A DNA stretch of 64,000 nt from Paracoccus zeaxanthinifaciens ATCC 21588 (GCF_000420145.1 NZ_ATUJ01000010.1:1-64000), one strand, 5' to 3'. Counted from the first letter of the stretch, positions 16,775 to 25,993 are shown. The notes: a model not told the origin generated them from the letters alone. Made by a program: numbers and translations.

Positions 16775-18145
16775 ATGGCAACCGAAATCCTGATGCCCGC
16801 CCTGTCGCCGACCATGGAGGAAGGCACGCTGGCGAAATGGCTGAAGAAAGAAGGCGATGAGGTCAAATCCGGCGACATCATCGCCGAGATCGAGACCGAC
16901 AAGGCCACGATGGAATTCGAGGCGGTCGACGAGGGCATCCTCGGCAAGATCCTGGTGGCCGAGGGCACCCAGGGCGTCGCGGTCAACACCGCCATCGCCG
17001 TCCTGATCGAGGAAGGCGAATCCGCCGACGACATCGAGACCGCATCGGCACCCGCCGAGAAGGCCCCCGCCGAGAAGGCCGAGGCCAAGCCCGCCGCATC
17101 CGCCGTCGAGGAGGTGAAGGCCCCCGAGCCCGACCGCAGCCCCGACTGGCCCGAAGGCACGCAGATGAAGACCATGACCGTGCGGGAAGCCCTGCGCGAG
17201 GCCATGGCCGAAGAGATGCGCCGCGACGAGAACGTCCTGCTGATGGGCGAGGAAGTCGGCGAATACCAGGGCGCCTACAAGATCAGCCAGGGCCTGCTGG
17301 ACGAGTTCAGCGAGCGTCGCGTGGTCGACACGCCTATCTCGGAGATCGGCTTCACCGGCATCGCGACCGGCGCGGCCTTCGCGGGCCTGCGTCCCATCGT
17401 CGAGTTCATGACGTTCAACTTCGCCATGCAGGCGATCGACCACATCATCAACTCGGCCGCCAAGACGCTGTACATGTCCGGCGGCCAGATGGGCTGCCCG
17501 ATCGTGTTCCGCGGTCCGAACGGCGCCGCCGCCCGCGTGGGCGCGCAGCACAGCCAGGACTATGCGGCGTGGTATTCGGCCATCCCGGGCCTCAAGGTCG
17601 TCATGCCCTACAGCGCGGCCGACGCGAAGGGCCTGCTGAAGCAGGCGATCCGCGATCCGAACCCGGTCATCTTCCTGGAGAACGAGATCCTCTACGGTCG
17701 CAGCTTCGAGGTGCCGGATCTCGAGGACTTCACCATCCCCTTCGGCAAGGCGCGCATCGCCCGCAAGGGTGCCGACGTGACCATCGTCAGCTTCGGCATC
17801 GGCATGTCGCATTCGCTGGAAGCCGCCGAGAAGCTGGCCGAACAGGGCATCGACGCCGAGGTGATCGACCTGCGGACCCTGCGCCCGCTGGATTACGGCA
17901 CCATCATCGAATCGGTGAAGAAGACCAACCGTCTCGTCACCGTCGAGGAAGGCTTCCCCGTCGGCTCGATCGGGAACCACATCTCGGCCTATGTGATGGA
18001 GAACGCCTTCGACTGGCTGGACGCCCCGGTGATCAACTGCACCGGCAAGGACGTTCCCATGCCCTATGCCGCGAACCTGGAACGCCACGCGCTGATCACC
18101 GTCGACGAGGTGGTCGAGGCCGTGCGGAAAGTCACCTACAAGTAA
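16775..18145 (+). CDS. pdhB: Pyruvate dehydrogenase E1 beta with N-terminal lipoyl domain
   Basis: Beta subunit of the E1 heterotetramer. Residues 1-80 form a biotinyl/lipoyl domain with the modification site in [12 protein letters not shown] (Lys about residue 43), followed by an Ala/Pro/Glu-rich linker to about residue 130. The transketolase-like domain follows ([27 protein letters not shown]) and then the transketolase C-terminal domain. The extra lipoyl domain is known in alphaproteobacterial E1-beta. The first 55 residues are nearly identical to the start of E2, pointing to domain duplication. Confidence 0.96.
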   Translation: MATEILMPALSPTMEEGTLAKWLKKEGDEVKSGDIIAEIETDKATMEFEAVDEGILGKILVAEGTQGVAVNTAIAVLIEEGESADDIETASAPAEKAPAEKAEAKPAASAVEEVKAPEPDRSPDWPEGTQMKTMTVREALREAMAEEMRRDENVLLMGEEVGEYQGAYKISQGLLDEFSERRVVDTPISEIGFTGIATGAAFAGLRPIVEFMTFNFAMQAIDHIINSAAKTLYMSGGQMGCPIVFRGPNGAAARVGAQHSQDYAAWYSAIPGLKVVMPYSAADAKGLLKQAIRDPNPVIFLENEILYGRSFEVPDLEDFTIPFGKARIARKGADVTIVSFGIGMSHSLEAAEKLAEQGIDAEVIDLRTLRPLDYGTIIESVKKTNRLVTVEEGFPVGSIGNHISAYVMENAFDWLDAPVINCTGKDVPMPYAANLERHALITVDEVVEAVRKVTYK

Positions 18146-18158
18146 GGGAGGCAATGCG

Positions 18159-19475
18159 ATGCCAACGGAAATCCTGATGCCCGCGCTGTCCCCCACCATG
18201 GAGGAAGGCACGCTGGCCAAGTGGCTGGTGAAAGAGGGCGACGAGGTCAAATCGGGCGACATCATCGCCGAGATCGAGACCGACAAGGCCACGATGGAGT
18301 TCGAGGCCGTCGACGAGGGCAAGATCGGCAAGATCCTGATCGCGGAAGGCACCTCGGGCGTGGCGGTGAACACCGCCATCGCCGTGCTGCTGGAAGACGG
18401 CGAAAGCGCGGACGACATCGACAGCGCGCCGAAATCGGACGCCAAGGCCGATGCCGCCCCCGCCGAGGCCCCGCGCGAAGTGCAGGGCCAGGCGGATGCC
18501 GACATCTCGCCCGCGAAATCGGCAGGCGGCTCGCCCGCGCCGAAATCCGGCGACGGCCAGCGTATCTTCGCCTCGCCCCTGGCGCGCCGCATCGCGGCCG
18601 ACAAGGGCCTGGACCTGACCCAGATCGAGGGCTCGGGCCCGCGCGGCCGGATCGTCAAGGCCGATGTGGAAAACGCGCAGCCCAAGGCCGCGGCGCCCGC
18701 CGCCAAGCCCGAAGCCGCGGCACCCGCCGCCGCACCCGCGCCCAAGGCCCCTTCGGCCGATGCCATCGCCAAGATCTATGCCGATCGCGAAACCGAAGAG
18801 GTCCAGCTGGACGGCATGCGCCGCACCATCGCGCAGCGCCTGGGCGAGGCCAAGCAGACCATCCCGCATTTCTACCTGCGCCGCTCGGCCAAGCTGGATG
18901 CGCTGATGGAATTCCGCGCCACGCTGAACAAGCAGCTGGAAGGCCGGGGCGTGAAGCTGTCGGTCAACGACTTCGTCATCAAGGCCTGCGCGCTGGCCCT
19001 GCAAGAGGTTCCCGACGCGAACGCCGTCTGGGCGGGCGACCGGATCATCAAGCTGAAGCCCTCGGACGTGGCGGTTGCCGTCGCGGTCGAAGGCGGTCTC
19101 TTCACGCCGGTGCTGAAGGATGCCGACATGAAGACGCTGTCCAAGCTGTCGGCCGAGATGAAGGACCTGGCGGGCCGCGCCAAGTCGAAGAAGCTGGCAC
19201 CCCACGAATACCAGGGCGGCAGCTTCGCGATCAGCAACCTGGGAATGTTCGGGATCGAGAATTTCGATGCCGTCATCAACCCGCCGCACGGTGCGATCCT
19301 TGCGGTCGGCGCGGGCATCAAGACCCCCGTGGTCGAGGGCGATCAGGTCGTCATCCGCAACGTGATGTCGATGACCCTGTCGGTCGATCACCGCGTGATC
19401 GACGGCGCATTGGGCGCCCAGCTGATGGAACGTATCGTCTCGCATCTGGAAAACCCGGTCGGCATGCTCGCCTGA
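18159..19475 (+). CDS. pdhC: Dihydrolipoamide acetyltransferase (PDH E2)
   Basis: Core of the pyruvate dehydrogenase complex; transfers acetyl groups from lipoyl to CoA. The 438-residue product has one lipoyl domain (Lys in [10 protein letters not shown], about residue 43), an Ala/Pro linker, a peripheral-subunit-binding domain ([31 protein letters not shown]) and the catalytic domain ending in [16 protein letters not shown] with the His and Asp of HxxxDG. GGGAGG precedes the ATG. No E3 gene follows in this window. Confidence 0.96.
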   Translation: MPTEILMPALSPTMEEGTLAKWLVKEGDEVKSGDIIAEIETDKATMEFEAVDEGKIGKILIAEGTSGVAVNTAIAVLLEDGESADDIDSAPKSDAKADAAPAEAPREVQGQADADISPAKSAGGSPAPKSGDGQRIFASPLARRIAADKGLDLTQIEGSGPRGRIVKADVENAQPKAAAPAAKPEAAAPAAAPAPKAPSADAIAKIYADRETEEVQLDGMRRTIAQRLGEAKQTIPHFYLRRSAKLDALMEFRATLNKQLEGRGVKLSVNDFVIKACALALQEVPDANAVWAGDRIIKLKPSDVAVAVAVEGGLFTPVLKDADMKTLSKLSAEMKDLAGRAKSKKLAPHEYQGGSFAISNLGMFGIENFDAVINPPHGAILAVGAGIKTPVVEGDQVVIRNVMSMTLSVDHRVIDGALGAQLMERIVSHLENPVGMLA

Positions 19476-19499
19476 TCCCGGATCTTCCGGCACGTTTCA

Positions 19500-19527
19500 G
19501 AAAGGGGGCCTTCGCGGGCCCCCTTTC
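19500..19527. terminator. Bidirectional terminator pdhC / DJ-1 gene
   Basis: GAAAGGGGGCC (19500-19510) and GGCCCCCTTTC (19517-19527) form an 11-base-pair stem with a 6-base loop. It lies between two convergent genes and has T-rich flanks on both strands, so it can serve both. Confidence 0.7.
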
Positions 19528-19544
19528 GCGTTTCAAACGACCTT

Positions 19545-20063
19545 TCAGGCCACGGCCTTCTCGATCGCCGCCACGAAATCGTCCAGGTCGTCCGGATTGC
19601 GGCTGGTGATGATGTTGCCGTCCACCACGACGCTTTCATCCACCACCTCGGCGCCCGCATTGGCAAGGTCGGTGCGGATGGAATCGAAGCTGGTCATGCG
19701 CCGCCCCTTGGCCAGCCCCGTCTCGATCAGCAGCCAGGGCGCGTGGCAGATCGCGGCGACGGGCTTGCCCGCCTCGCCGAATTCGCGGATCAGCGACAGC
19801 GCCTTGTCGTTCAGGCGCAGCACGTCGGGATTGATCTGGCCGCCCGGCAGCACCAGCGCATCATAGGCGCCCGCCCCCGCATCCGCGATGGTCAGGTCCG
19901 CCGCGACCGACTTGCCCCAGTCGGTCTGGTCCCAGCCGCGGATATCGCCCTTCTCGGGGGCGGCCAGGTGCACCTCGTGACCCGAGGCGCGCAGCTTCTC
20001 CAGCGGGACGAAAAGTTCGGACTGCTCGAATCCGTCGGATGCGACGATCAGGATCTTGGCCAT
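19545..20063 (-). CDS. DJ-1/PfpI family protein (type 1 glutamine amidotransferase-like)
   Basis: A 172-residue protein of the PfpI/YhbO branch of the DJ-1 superfamily; members have been described as glyoxalase/deglycase-like or chaperone proteins. The nucleophile elbow AICHAPWLL carries the conserved Cys with following His, and the expected Glu lies in SDGFEQSE. The ATG at 20063 is preferred over one 4 codons upstream because GGAGG lies 6 bases before it. Convergent with pdhC and downstream of mipZ. Confidence 0.88.
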   Translation of the reverse strand: MAKILIVASDGFEQSELFVPLEKLRASGHEVHLAAPEKGDIRGWDQTDWGKSVAADLTIADAGAGAYDALVLPGGQINPDVLRLNDKALSLIREFGEAGKPVAAICHAPWLLIETGLAKGRRMTSFDSIRTDLANAGAEVVDESVVVDGNIITSRNPDDLDDFVAAIEKAVA

Positions 20064-20129
20064 GAAAGCCTCCATTGGTTGGGTCCTCGTGTCCCATCCA
20101 ATGACGCTGCGGCCCGACCGGTTCCTGCG

Positions 20130-20900
20130 TCAGAAGGTGACGGTCACGCCCGGCAGCCGCAATTCGTTGATCAGCTCGCGCAGTTCCTGGCGCGCGGCGA
20201 TATGCGACATGCTGAGGTTCTCGATGCCGACATCCTTCATGTCCAGCAACGTCAGCCCGCGCGGGAACAGCTCGCGGAAGATCACCCGCTCCGAGAAGCC
20301 CGGAGAGACGCGGAACCCGATGCGCCGCGACAGCTGGTCCAGCGCACCGCCCACGCGGCGCTTGTTGTGCATCTGCTGCGTGCCCAGCCTGTTGCGCAGC
20401 ACCAGCCAGTCGATCGGCCCCGCCCCCGCCTGCGCCCGCATCTGCCGCGCGTTCCACACCATCTCGGAATAAATCGAAGGCCCGAGGATCTCCTGTTCGG
20501 GGGACAGGCGGGCCAGCAGGTCGAAATCGACGAAGCTGTCGTTCAGGGGCGTCAGCAGCGTGTCGGCCAGCGTATGGGCCATCTGGCTCAGCTTGGTGTG
20601 CGATCCGGGGCAGTCGATCAGGATGAAGTCGCATTGCCGCTCCAGCAGCTCCAGCGCGGGGGACAGCGGGTCCGGCCCCTCGGCCAGCTGGGCCACGACC
20701 GGCATCGGCAGGTCCAGCCCCTCGCGGGCGCGGAAGGCGGCGCGGTTCTCGATATAACGGGCGAAGCTGCGCTGGCGGACGTCCAGGTCCAGGCCGCCGA
20801 CCGTATGGCCCAGGCGCGCCAGCGCCGTCGCCACATGCATCGAGGTCGTCGACTTGCCCGAGCCGCCCTTCTCGTTTCCGACGACGATGATATGCGCCAC
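20130..20900 (-). CDS. mipZ: Division-plane positioning ATPase MipZ
   Basis: ParA/MinD-type ATPase which in Caulobacter and Rhodobacter forms a gradient from ParB-bound poles and blocks FtsZ polymerisation away from midcell. The 256-residue product starts AHIIVVGNEKGGSGKSTTSM (deviant Walker A with the signature Lys). It continues with GLDLDVRQRSFARYIENR, IDCPGS (Walker B) and the MipZ-typical LTPLNDSFVDFDLLA. The GTG at 20900 gives the family N-terminus; an ATG 34 codons upstream would add an unrelated basic stretch. Confidence 0.9.
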   Translation of the reverse strand: MAHIIVVGNEKGGSGKSTTSMHVATALARLGHTVGGLDLDVRQRSFARYIENRAAFRAREGLDLPMPVVAQLAEGPDPLSPALELLERQCDFILIDCPGSHTKLSQMAHTLADTLLTPLNDSFVDFDLLARLSPEQEILGPSIYSEMVWNARQMRAQAGAGPIDWLVLRNRLGTQQMHNKRRVGGALDQLSRRIGFRVSPGFSERVIFRELFPRGLTLLDMKDVGIENLSMSHIAARQELRELINELRLPGVTVTF

Positions 20901-21014
20901 GTCCCGCCCCGCTTCCTTGTCCCTTCCGCGAACGTAACGAGGGCGTGATCCAAAGAAAAGCCGTCGCGACGCGTTCACCCACAAGATGTGGCGGCGGGCC
21001 ACGATCCCCTGCGG

Positions 21015-21863
21015 TCAGTCGCCGTCCCGCAGCGCATGCAGCGCGGCCTGCACCTTGGGCGTGCGGTGCAAATCCACGTGGGTGACCAGCCACAGCGGCG
21101 CATCCCATTCCGGCAGATGCAGCGCCAGTTCCAGCCCCGCGCTGCGCGAGGGCGGCAGGATCCCGACGGCCAGCCCCGCGCGGACGACCTGCTCGCGGGC
21201 GTCGTCCTCGGGGGCGGTCATCAGGATGTTCTCGGGGCGGATGCGTTCCAGCAGCCAGCGCGTGCAGGGGGCCAGCGCGCCCCCGGTCGCGGGCAGCGCG
21301 AAGCAATGGCGGTCCAGGTCGTCGATGGGGCCGTGCCGCTGCATGTAGTCGCGGGTGGCGAACAGCGCGTGCCCGCCCGACCCCATGGCGCGGACGACAT
21401 AGTCCGGCTCGGTCGGTCTGGCGCCTGCGCGGATCGCGACATGCGCCTCTCCGGCGTCAAGGCGCAGCAGGCGCAGATCGGGGGCATAGTTCACGCGCAG
21501 GCCCGGATGACGCCGCATCAGCCCGATCAGCCGCGGCATGACCACATCCGCAAGACCGGGAAGCGAGGTGACGGTCAGCTGCCCCTCGACCCGGTCGCCC
21601 GCACCCTCGATCTGGGCGGCCATCTGGGCAAAGCGCTCCTCGGCCGCGGCCCCCGCCGCCAGCATCGCGCGCCCCGTCTCGGTCAGGGCATAGCCGCGCG
21701 CATGGCGCTGGAACAGCCGCGTGTGCAGTGCATCCTCCAGCGCGTCGATGCGGCGGATGACGGTCGCATGATGCACCCCAAGCGCCGTCGCGGCCCCGCT
21801 GACGGTGCCGTGACGCGCCACCGCAAGAGCCACGCGGATATCGTCCCAAGTCTCGACCGGCAT
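21015..21863 (-). CDS. LysR-family transcriptional regulator
   Basis: A 282-residue LysR-type regulator: N-terminal winged helix-turn-helix (ALAVARHGTVSGAATALGVHHATVIRRIDALE) followed by a substrate-binding domain. The effector is unknown. The second ATG (21863) has GGAG 6 bases upstream, while the first overlaps the GGAG, so the second is chosen. It is divergent from azoR with about 100 bases between the starts, the usual layout for a LysR gene and its target, so control of azoR is likely. Confidence 0.85.
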   Translation of the reverse strand: MPVETWDDIRVALAVARHGTVSGAATALGVHHATVIRRIDALEDALHTRLFQRHARGYALTETGRAMLAAGAAAEERFAQMAAQIEGAGDRVEGQLTVTSLPGLADVVMPRLIGLMRRHPGLRVNYAPDLRLLRLDAGEAHVAIRAGARPTEPDYVVRAMGSGGHALFATRDYMQRHGPIDDLDRHCFALPATGGALAPCTRWLLERIRPENILMTAPEDDAREQVVRAGLAVGILPPSRSAGLELALHLPEWDAPLWLVTHVDLHRTPKVQAALHALRDGD

Positions 21864-21961
21864 GTGCATCTCCGCACAGATACTGCGCGATTATCGGCGT
21901 TTCGTTCGCGGATGCATAGGACTAAGTAAGCTGCAATCCAACATGAAGCGGAGATCTTCCG

Positions 21962-22549
21962 ATGAACATCCTGCATATCGACAGCGCCATCACCGGCGAC
22001 CAATCCGTCACCCGCAAGCTGACCGCCGACGTCGTGGCCCGCCTGACCGCCGCGAACCCCGCGGCCAAGGTGACCTATCGCGACCTGAACCAGGGCGTGA
22101 CGCCCATCGACGGCGAATGGTTCACCGCCGTCCGCGTCGGCACCGACAACCCCACCCCCACGCAGGAGCGCCACGTCCAGATCTCGGACGAGCTGCTGGC
22201 CGAGGTGCAGGATGCCGACACGCTGGTGATCGGGCTGCCGGTCTACAACTTCACCCTGCCCGCGCAGCTGAAGAACTGGCTGGACCAGATCGCCCGCGCA
22301 GGCATCAGCTTCCGCTATACCGCCGAGGGCCCCGAGGGCCTGCTGACCGGCAAGCGCGCCATCGTCGCCTATGCCGCCGCGGGCACGCCCTTCGGGTCGG
22401 ACCTGGACCACGCCTCGGGCTATGTCCGTCACATGCTGGGCTTCCTGGGCATCACGGACGTGACCTTCGTGCCCGCGGACGGCCTTGCGATGGACCGTGA
22501 TGCCGGAATGGCACGCGCCGAGGCCGCGCTGCAGGAAATCGCGGCCTGA
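21962..22549 (+). CDS. azoR: FMN-dependent NADH:quinone/azo oxidoreductase
   Basis: Flavodoxin-like reductase that uses NADH to reduce quinones and azo compounds by two electrons. The 195-residue product begins MNILHIDSAITGDQSVTRKL (FMN phosphate loop), with LVIGLPVYNFTLPAQLKNWLD near residue 90 and the AAAGTPFG loop. Length and motifs match AzoR. GGAG lies 8 bases upstream. A terminator follows. Confidence 0.9.
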   Translation: MNILHIDSAITGDQSVTRKLTADVVARLTAANPAAKVTYRDLNQGVTPIDGEWFTAVRVGTDNPTPTQERHVQISDELLAEVQDADTLVIGLPVYNFTLPAQLKNWLDQIARAGISFRYTAEGPEGLLTGKRAIVAYAAAGTPFGSDLDHASGYVRHMLGFLGITDVTFVPADGLAMDRDAGMARAEAALQEIAA

Positions 22550-22572
22550 TCCGCGAAGCCGCTTGGTGAATG

Positions 22573-22609
22573 CGACCGGACCGTTGCAACTGGTCCGGTC
22601 GTATTTTTC
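22573..22609 (+). terminator. Rho-independent terminator after azoR
   Basis: CGACCGGACC (22573-22582) and GGTCCGGTCG (22592-22601) form a perfect 10-base-pair stem with loop GTTGCAACT, followed by TATTTTT. Confidence 0.8.
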
Positions 22610-22625
22610 CAAGGATCATTTCACC

Positions 22626-23039
22626 ATGCGTGCATTCGCGCTTCTTCTGGCCGCAGCCCTGATCGCAGGGCCTGCGGTCGTTTCGTTTCCGCGGCAGGCG
22701 TCCGCCCAGACCTCGTTCGGGGCCGCGCCCGTTTCCGTGCAGAACCGCGAGGAATGGAGCCGCGCCACCGCCGGCGCGCTCGAAGCCGCGATGCGGCGCA
22801 TGGGGTCCAGCCTTGTCGGCCAGGGCCACATGATGGGCATCTCGCTCGAGGTCGGGCTGGTCATCGCGCGCGACGGCAGCGTCCGGCAGGCAAACATCCT
22901 GCGCAGCTCCGGCAGGCCGTCGATCGACGCCGCCGTCCAGCGCGGATTCTCGCGCGATCTGGGCATCCCGCCCTTCAGCAGCGACATGACGGACGACTCG
23001 GTCAGCCTCGTGCTGCCCATGGGGACCGTCAGACACTGA
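22626..23039 (+). CDS. Secreted protein with TonB-C-like domain
   Basis: A 137-residue protein with an N-terminal signal peptide (MRAFALLLAAALIAG, cleavage likely after ASAQ). The rest resembles the TonB C-terminal fold: LEVGLVIARDGSVRQANILRSSG, then SIDAAVQRGF and IPPF. It lacks the membrane anchor and Pro-rich arm of a true TonB, so it is probably a periplasmic protein using only the fold. Function unknown. The ATG at 22626 is chosen because it begins the signal peptide. It is preceded by the azoR terminator and followed by a hairpin-rich spacer. Confidence 0.68.
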   Translation: MRAFALLLAAALIAGPAVVSFPRQASAQTSFGAAPVSVQNREEWSRATAGALEAAMRRMGSSLVGQGHMMGISLEVGLVIARDGSVRQANILRSSGRPSIDAAVQRGFSRDLGIPPFSSDMTDDSVSLVLPMGTVRH

Positions 23040-23060
23040 CCGGGACGATTGACTCGGACA

Positions 23061-23160
23061 CGGGAATCCCCTAAGCAACCCGGGATTCCCGGAAGGCCGT
23101 CCTTCCGGTCCCCGCATGGCGCGGGGATCGCCCCCCGTCAGCGCGTCGCGCCCACGGGGG
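23061..23160 (+). other. String of four stem-loops in the ffh leader
   Basis: Consecutive inverted repeats: CGGGAATCCC/GGGATTCCCG (23061-23091); CCGGAAGG/CCTTCCGG (23089-23108), which overlaps and so competes with the first; TCCCCGC/GCGGGGA (23109-23127); CCCCCGT/ACGGGGG (23132-23160). No T-run follows. It fills the space before the ffh ribosome binding site, so it may be a structured mRNA leader. No known riboswitch or the SRP RNA was recognised. Confidence 0.5.
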
Positions 23161-23194
23161 CAAAACCGTATTGGAGCCATCAGGAGGCCCGGCC

Positions 23195-24691
23195 ATGTTC
23201 GAGAACCTTTCCGACCGTCTTGGCGGCGTCTTCGACCGGCTGACCAAGCAAGGTGCCCTGTCCGAGGACGATGTCACCGCCGCCATGCGCGAGGTCCGCG
23301 TCGCCCTGCTCGAGGCCGACGTCTCGTTGCCGGTGGCGCGCGGCTTCGTCAAGGCCGTCACCCAGAAGGCCACCGGCGCCGCCGTCACGAAATCGGTCAC
23401 CCCCGGCCAGCAGGTCGTCAAGATCGTCCATGACGAACTGATCCGCGTCCTGCAGGGCGAGGACGCCCCCGAGGCACTGCGCATCGACAACCCGCCCGCC
23501 GCCATCCTGATGGTCGGCCTTCAGGGCTCGGGCAAGACCACGACCACCGCCAAGCTGGCCCTGCGCCTGAAGGACCGCGAGAAGAAGCGCGTCCTGATGG
23601 CCTCGCTCGACACGAACCGCCCGGCCGCGATGGAGCAGCTGGCCATCCTGGGCCAGCAGATCGGCGTCGACTGCCTGCCCATCGTGCCGGGCCAGACCGC
23701 GCCCCAGATCGCCAAGCGCGCCAAGCAGCAGGCATCGCTCGGGGGTTACGACGTGGTGCTGCTGGACACCGCCGGCCGCCTGCATATCGACGAGACCCTG
23801 ATGTCCGAGGTCCAGCAGGTCCGCGACATCGCCGACCCGCGCGAGACGATCCTGGTCGTCGACGGCCTGACCGGCCAGGACGCCGTGAACGTCGCGACCG
23901 AGTTCGACGGCAAGGTCGGCATCTCGGGCGTGGTGCTGACGCGGATGGATGGCGACGGGCGCGGCGGTGCCGCCCTGTCGATGCGCCAGGTCACCGGCAA
24001 GCCCATCCGCTTCGTCGGCCTGGGTGAGAAGATGGACGCGCTGGAAGCCTTCGACGCGCAGCGCGTCGCGGGCCGCATCCTGGGCATGGGCGATATCGTC
24101 GCCCTGGTCGAGAAGGCGCAGGAGGTGCTGGAGGTCGAGCAGGCCGAGCGCATGATGAAGCGCTTCCAGAAGGGTCTGTTCAACATGAACGACCTCAAGG
24201 GCCAGCTGGAACAGATGCAGAAGATGGGCGGCATGCAGTCGATCATGGGCATGATGCCCGGCATGCAGAAGATGGCCAAGCAGGCCGAGGCGGCCGGTTA
24301 CGACGACACCGTCGTGCGCCGCCAGATCGCGCTCATCAACTCGATGACCAAGAAGGAACGCGCCAATCCCGACCTGCTGCAGGCCAGCCGCAAGAAGCGG
24401 ATCGCCGCGGGTGCCGGCCTCGAGGTGTCGGAACTGAACCGCCTGCTGAAGATGCAGAAGCAGATGGCCGACACGATGAAAAAGCTGGGCAAGATGGGCA
24501 AGGGCGGCATGCTGAAGCAGGCCATGCGCGCCATGACCGGCAAGGGCGGCGGGCTGCCCGACATGGCCAACATGGACCCCGAGAAGATGGCCGAGGCCCA
24601 GAAGATGCTGCAGGACCCCAAGGGCCTGGGCGGTCAGCTGGGCAAGGCCGGTCTGCCCGGCGGCCTGGGCGGGATGTTCGGCAAGAAATGA
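23195..24691 (+). CDS. ffh: Signal recognition particle protein Ffh
   Basis: SRP54 GTPase that binds signal peptides of inner-membrane proteins and targets ribosomes to FtsY. The 498-residue product has the helical N domain (1-90), the G domain with GLQGSGKTTTTAKLA, DTAGRLHIDE and the TRMDGDGRGG loop, and a Met-rich M domain (about 300-450) with a Gly-rich C-terminal tail. The ATG at 23195 has AGGAGG 7 bases upstream; an earlier in-frame ATG adds 8 unrelated residues. The stop overlaps the next gene by four bases. Confidence 0.97.
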   Translation: MFENLSDRLGGVFDRLTKQGALSEDDVTAAMREVRVALLEADVSLPVARGFVKAVTQKATGAAVTKSVTPGQQVVKIVHDELIRVLQGEDAPEALRIDNPPAAILMVGLQGSGKTTTTAKLALRLKDREKKRVLMASLDTNRPAAMEQLAILGQQIGVDCLPIVPGQTAPQIAKRAKQQASLGGYDVVLLDTAGRLHIDETLMSEVQQVRDIADPRETILVVDGLTGQDAVNVATEFDGKVGISGVVLTRMDGDGRGGAALSMRQVTGKPIRFVGLGEKMDALEAFDAQRVAGRILGMGDIVALVEKAQEVLEVEQAERMMKRFQKGLFNMNDLKGQLEQMQKMGGMQSIMGMMPGMQKMAKQAEAAGYDDTVVRRQIALINSMTKKERANPDLLQASRKKRIAAGAGLEVSELNRLLKMQKQMADTMKKLGKMGKGGMLKQAMRAMTGKGGGLPDMANMDPEKMAEAQKMLQDPKGLGGQLGKAGLPGGLGGMFGKK

Positions 24692-25230
24692 TCCAGCTGT
24701 CCCCCACCCCCCGGATCGAGACCGACCGGCTGGTGCTGCGTGCACCGGCGGCGGGCGACTGGCCGCATTGGCGGGACTTCATGTCCACCGATCGCGCCCG
24801 GTTCGTCCGCGACGGCGATTTCGACGAGGGCAAGGTCTGGCGCGCCTTCGGGCATGTCATAGGCCATTGGGTGATGCGCGGCTGGGGGATGTTCGCCATC
24901 ACGGCGAAGGGCGACGACACGCCCATCGGCATGGCGGGCCCGTGGTTCCCCGCAGGCTGGCCCGAACGCGAGATCGGCTGGACGATCTGGTCCGGGGCCG
25001 CCGAGGGTCGCGGCCTTGCCCGCGAGGCGGCCGTTGCCGCGCGCGATCACGCCTTCGGCACGCTCGGCTGGGATACGGCCGTCAGCTATGTCGATGCGCG
25101 GAACACGCGGTCCATCGCGCTGGCCGAACGGCTGGGGGCCACGCTCGACGATACCGCGAAGGCGCCGGCCTCGGATCGGCCCTGTCTTGTCTTCCGCCAC
25201 CCGGCGGGTTCCTCGAAAGGTGCCGCATGA
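24688..25230 (+). CDS. GNAT acetyltransferase, RimJ/RimL type
   Basis: A 180-residue N-acetyltransferase (Acetyltransf_3 type) opening with IETDRLVLRAPAAGDWPHW. It has the acetyl-CoA-binding region EIGWTIWSGAAEGRGLAREAA-like near residue 95-115 and the VDARNTRSIALAERLGA signature. The acceptor is unknown. Translationally coupled to ffh (ATGA) and to the chorismate mutase gene after it (ATGA), so the three form a tight transcription unit. Confidence 0.85.
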   Translation: MIQLSPTPRIETDRLVLRAPAAGDWPHWRDFMSTDRARFVRDGDFDEGKVWRAFGHVIGHWVMRGWGMFAITAKGDDTPIGMAGPWFPAGWPEREIGWTIWSGAAEGRGLAREAAVAARDHAFGTLGWDTAVSYVDARNTRSIALAERLGATLDDTAKAPASDRPCLVFRHPAGSSKGAA

Positions 25231-25523
25231 CCGATCCCGCACTCCGCGCAGCCGAGCTGCTGAAGGAACACCGCGCCAGCATCGACCGGCTGGACGCGAT
25301 CATCGTCTATACGCTTGCCGAAAGGTTCAAGCACACGCAATCGGTCGGCCATCTCAAGGCCGAACACGATCTTCCACCCTCTGATCCCGCCCGCGAGGCG
25401 ACCCAGATCGAGCGGCTGGAACGCCTCGCGCGCGAGGCCGATCTCGACCCGGAATTCGCGCGCAAATTCCTGAACTTCGTGATCGCCGAAGTGATCCGGC
25501 ATCACGAAAGCTATCAGTCGTAA
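25227..25523 (+). CDS. Chorismate mutase, AroQ type
   Basis: A 98-residue monofunctional AroQ-fold protein expected to convert chorismate to prephenate for phenylalanine and tyrosine synthesis. Visible signature: RASIDRLDAIIVYTLAERFKHTQSVGHLKAEH with the conserved Arg and Lys, then a second long helix and a third ending IAEVIRHHES. It has no prephenate dehydratase domain. It overlaps the GNAT gene by four bases and precedes rpsP. A second AroQ-fold gene lies at 54095. Confidence 0.85.
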   Translation: MTDPALRAAELLKEHRASIDRLDAIIVYTLAERFKHTQSVGHLKAEHDLPPSDPAREATQIERLERLAREADLDPEFARKFLNFVIAEVIRHHESYQS

Positions 25524-25568
25524 GGCGCCGCCGCGCCGCGACATCTGCCATTCAAAGGAGAAACTCAA

Positions 25569-25928
25569 ATGGCCGTTAAAATCCGTCTCGCCCGTGGTGG
25601 TTCGAAGAAGCGTCCCCACTATGCAATCGTCGCAGCCGACACGCGCATGCCGCGCGACGGCCGCTTCCTGGAGAAGCTGGGCACCTACAACCCGCTGCTG
25701 CCGAAAGACAGCGAAGAGCGCGTGAAGATGGACGTCGAGCGCGTCCAGCACTGGATCGCCCAGGGCGCCCAGCCGACCGACCGCATCGCGCGCTTCCTGG
25801 AAGCCGCAGGCGTGCGCGAGAAGGCGACCCGCCAGAACCTGAAGAAGGCCGTTCCGGGCGCGAAGGCCACCAAGCGCGCCGAAGAGCGTGCCGAGAAGGC
25901 AGCCGCAGCTTCGGCCGACGCCGAGTGA
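25569..25928 (+). CDS. rpsP: 30S ribosomal protein S16
   Basis: Small-subunit assembly protein. The 119-residue product starts [30 protein letters not shown] sequence with the family core [15 protein letters not shown], and a 35-residue Ala/Lys/Glu-rich tail typical of alphaproteobacteria. AAAGGAG precedes the ATG. First gene of rpsP-rimM-trmD-rplS-rpmE. Confidence 0.97.
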   Translation: MAVKIRLARGGSKKRPHYAIVAADTRMPRDGRFLEKLGTYNPLLPKDSEERVKMDVERVQHWIAQGAQPTDRIARFLEAAGVREKATRQNLKKAVPGAKATKRAEERAEKAAAASADAE

Positions 25929-25993
25929 TGCAGGATGGCCCGGCGCACCCCGCCGGGCCATTTTCTTCCCGACAACCGCAAGGGTCATCAGCA

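Noticed and set aside
23041..23194. SRP RNA (4.5S) gene next to ffh
   Set aside because: The hairpins lack the GGAA-type apical loop with the asymmetric internal loop of SRP RNA; GGAAGG here lies within a plain palindrome.
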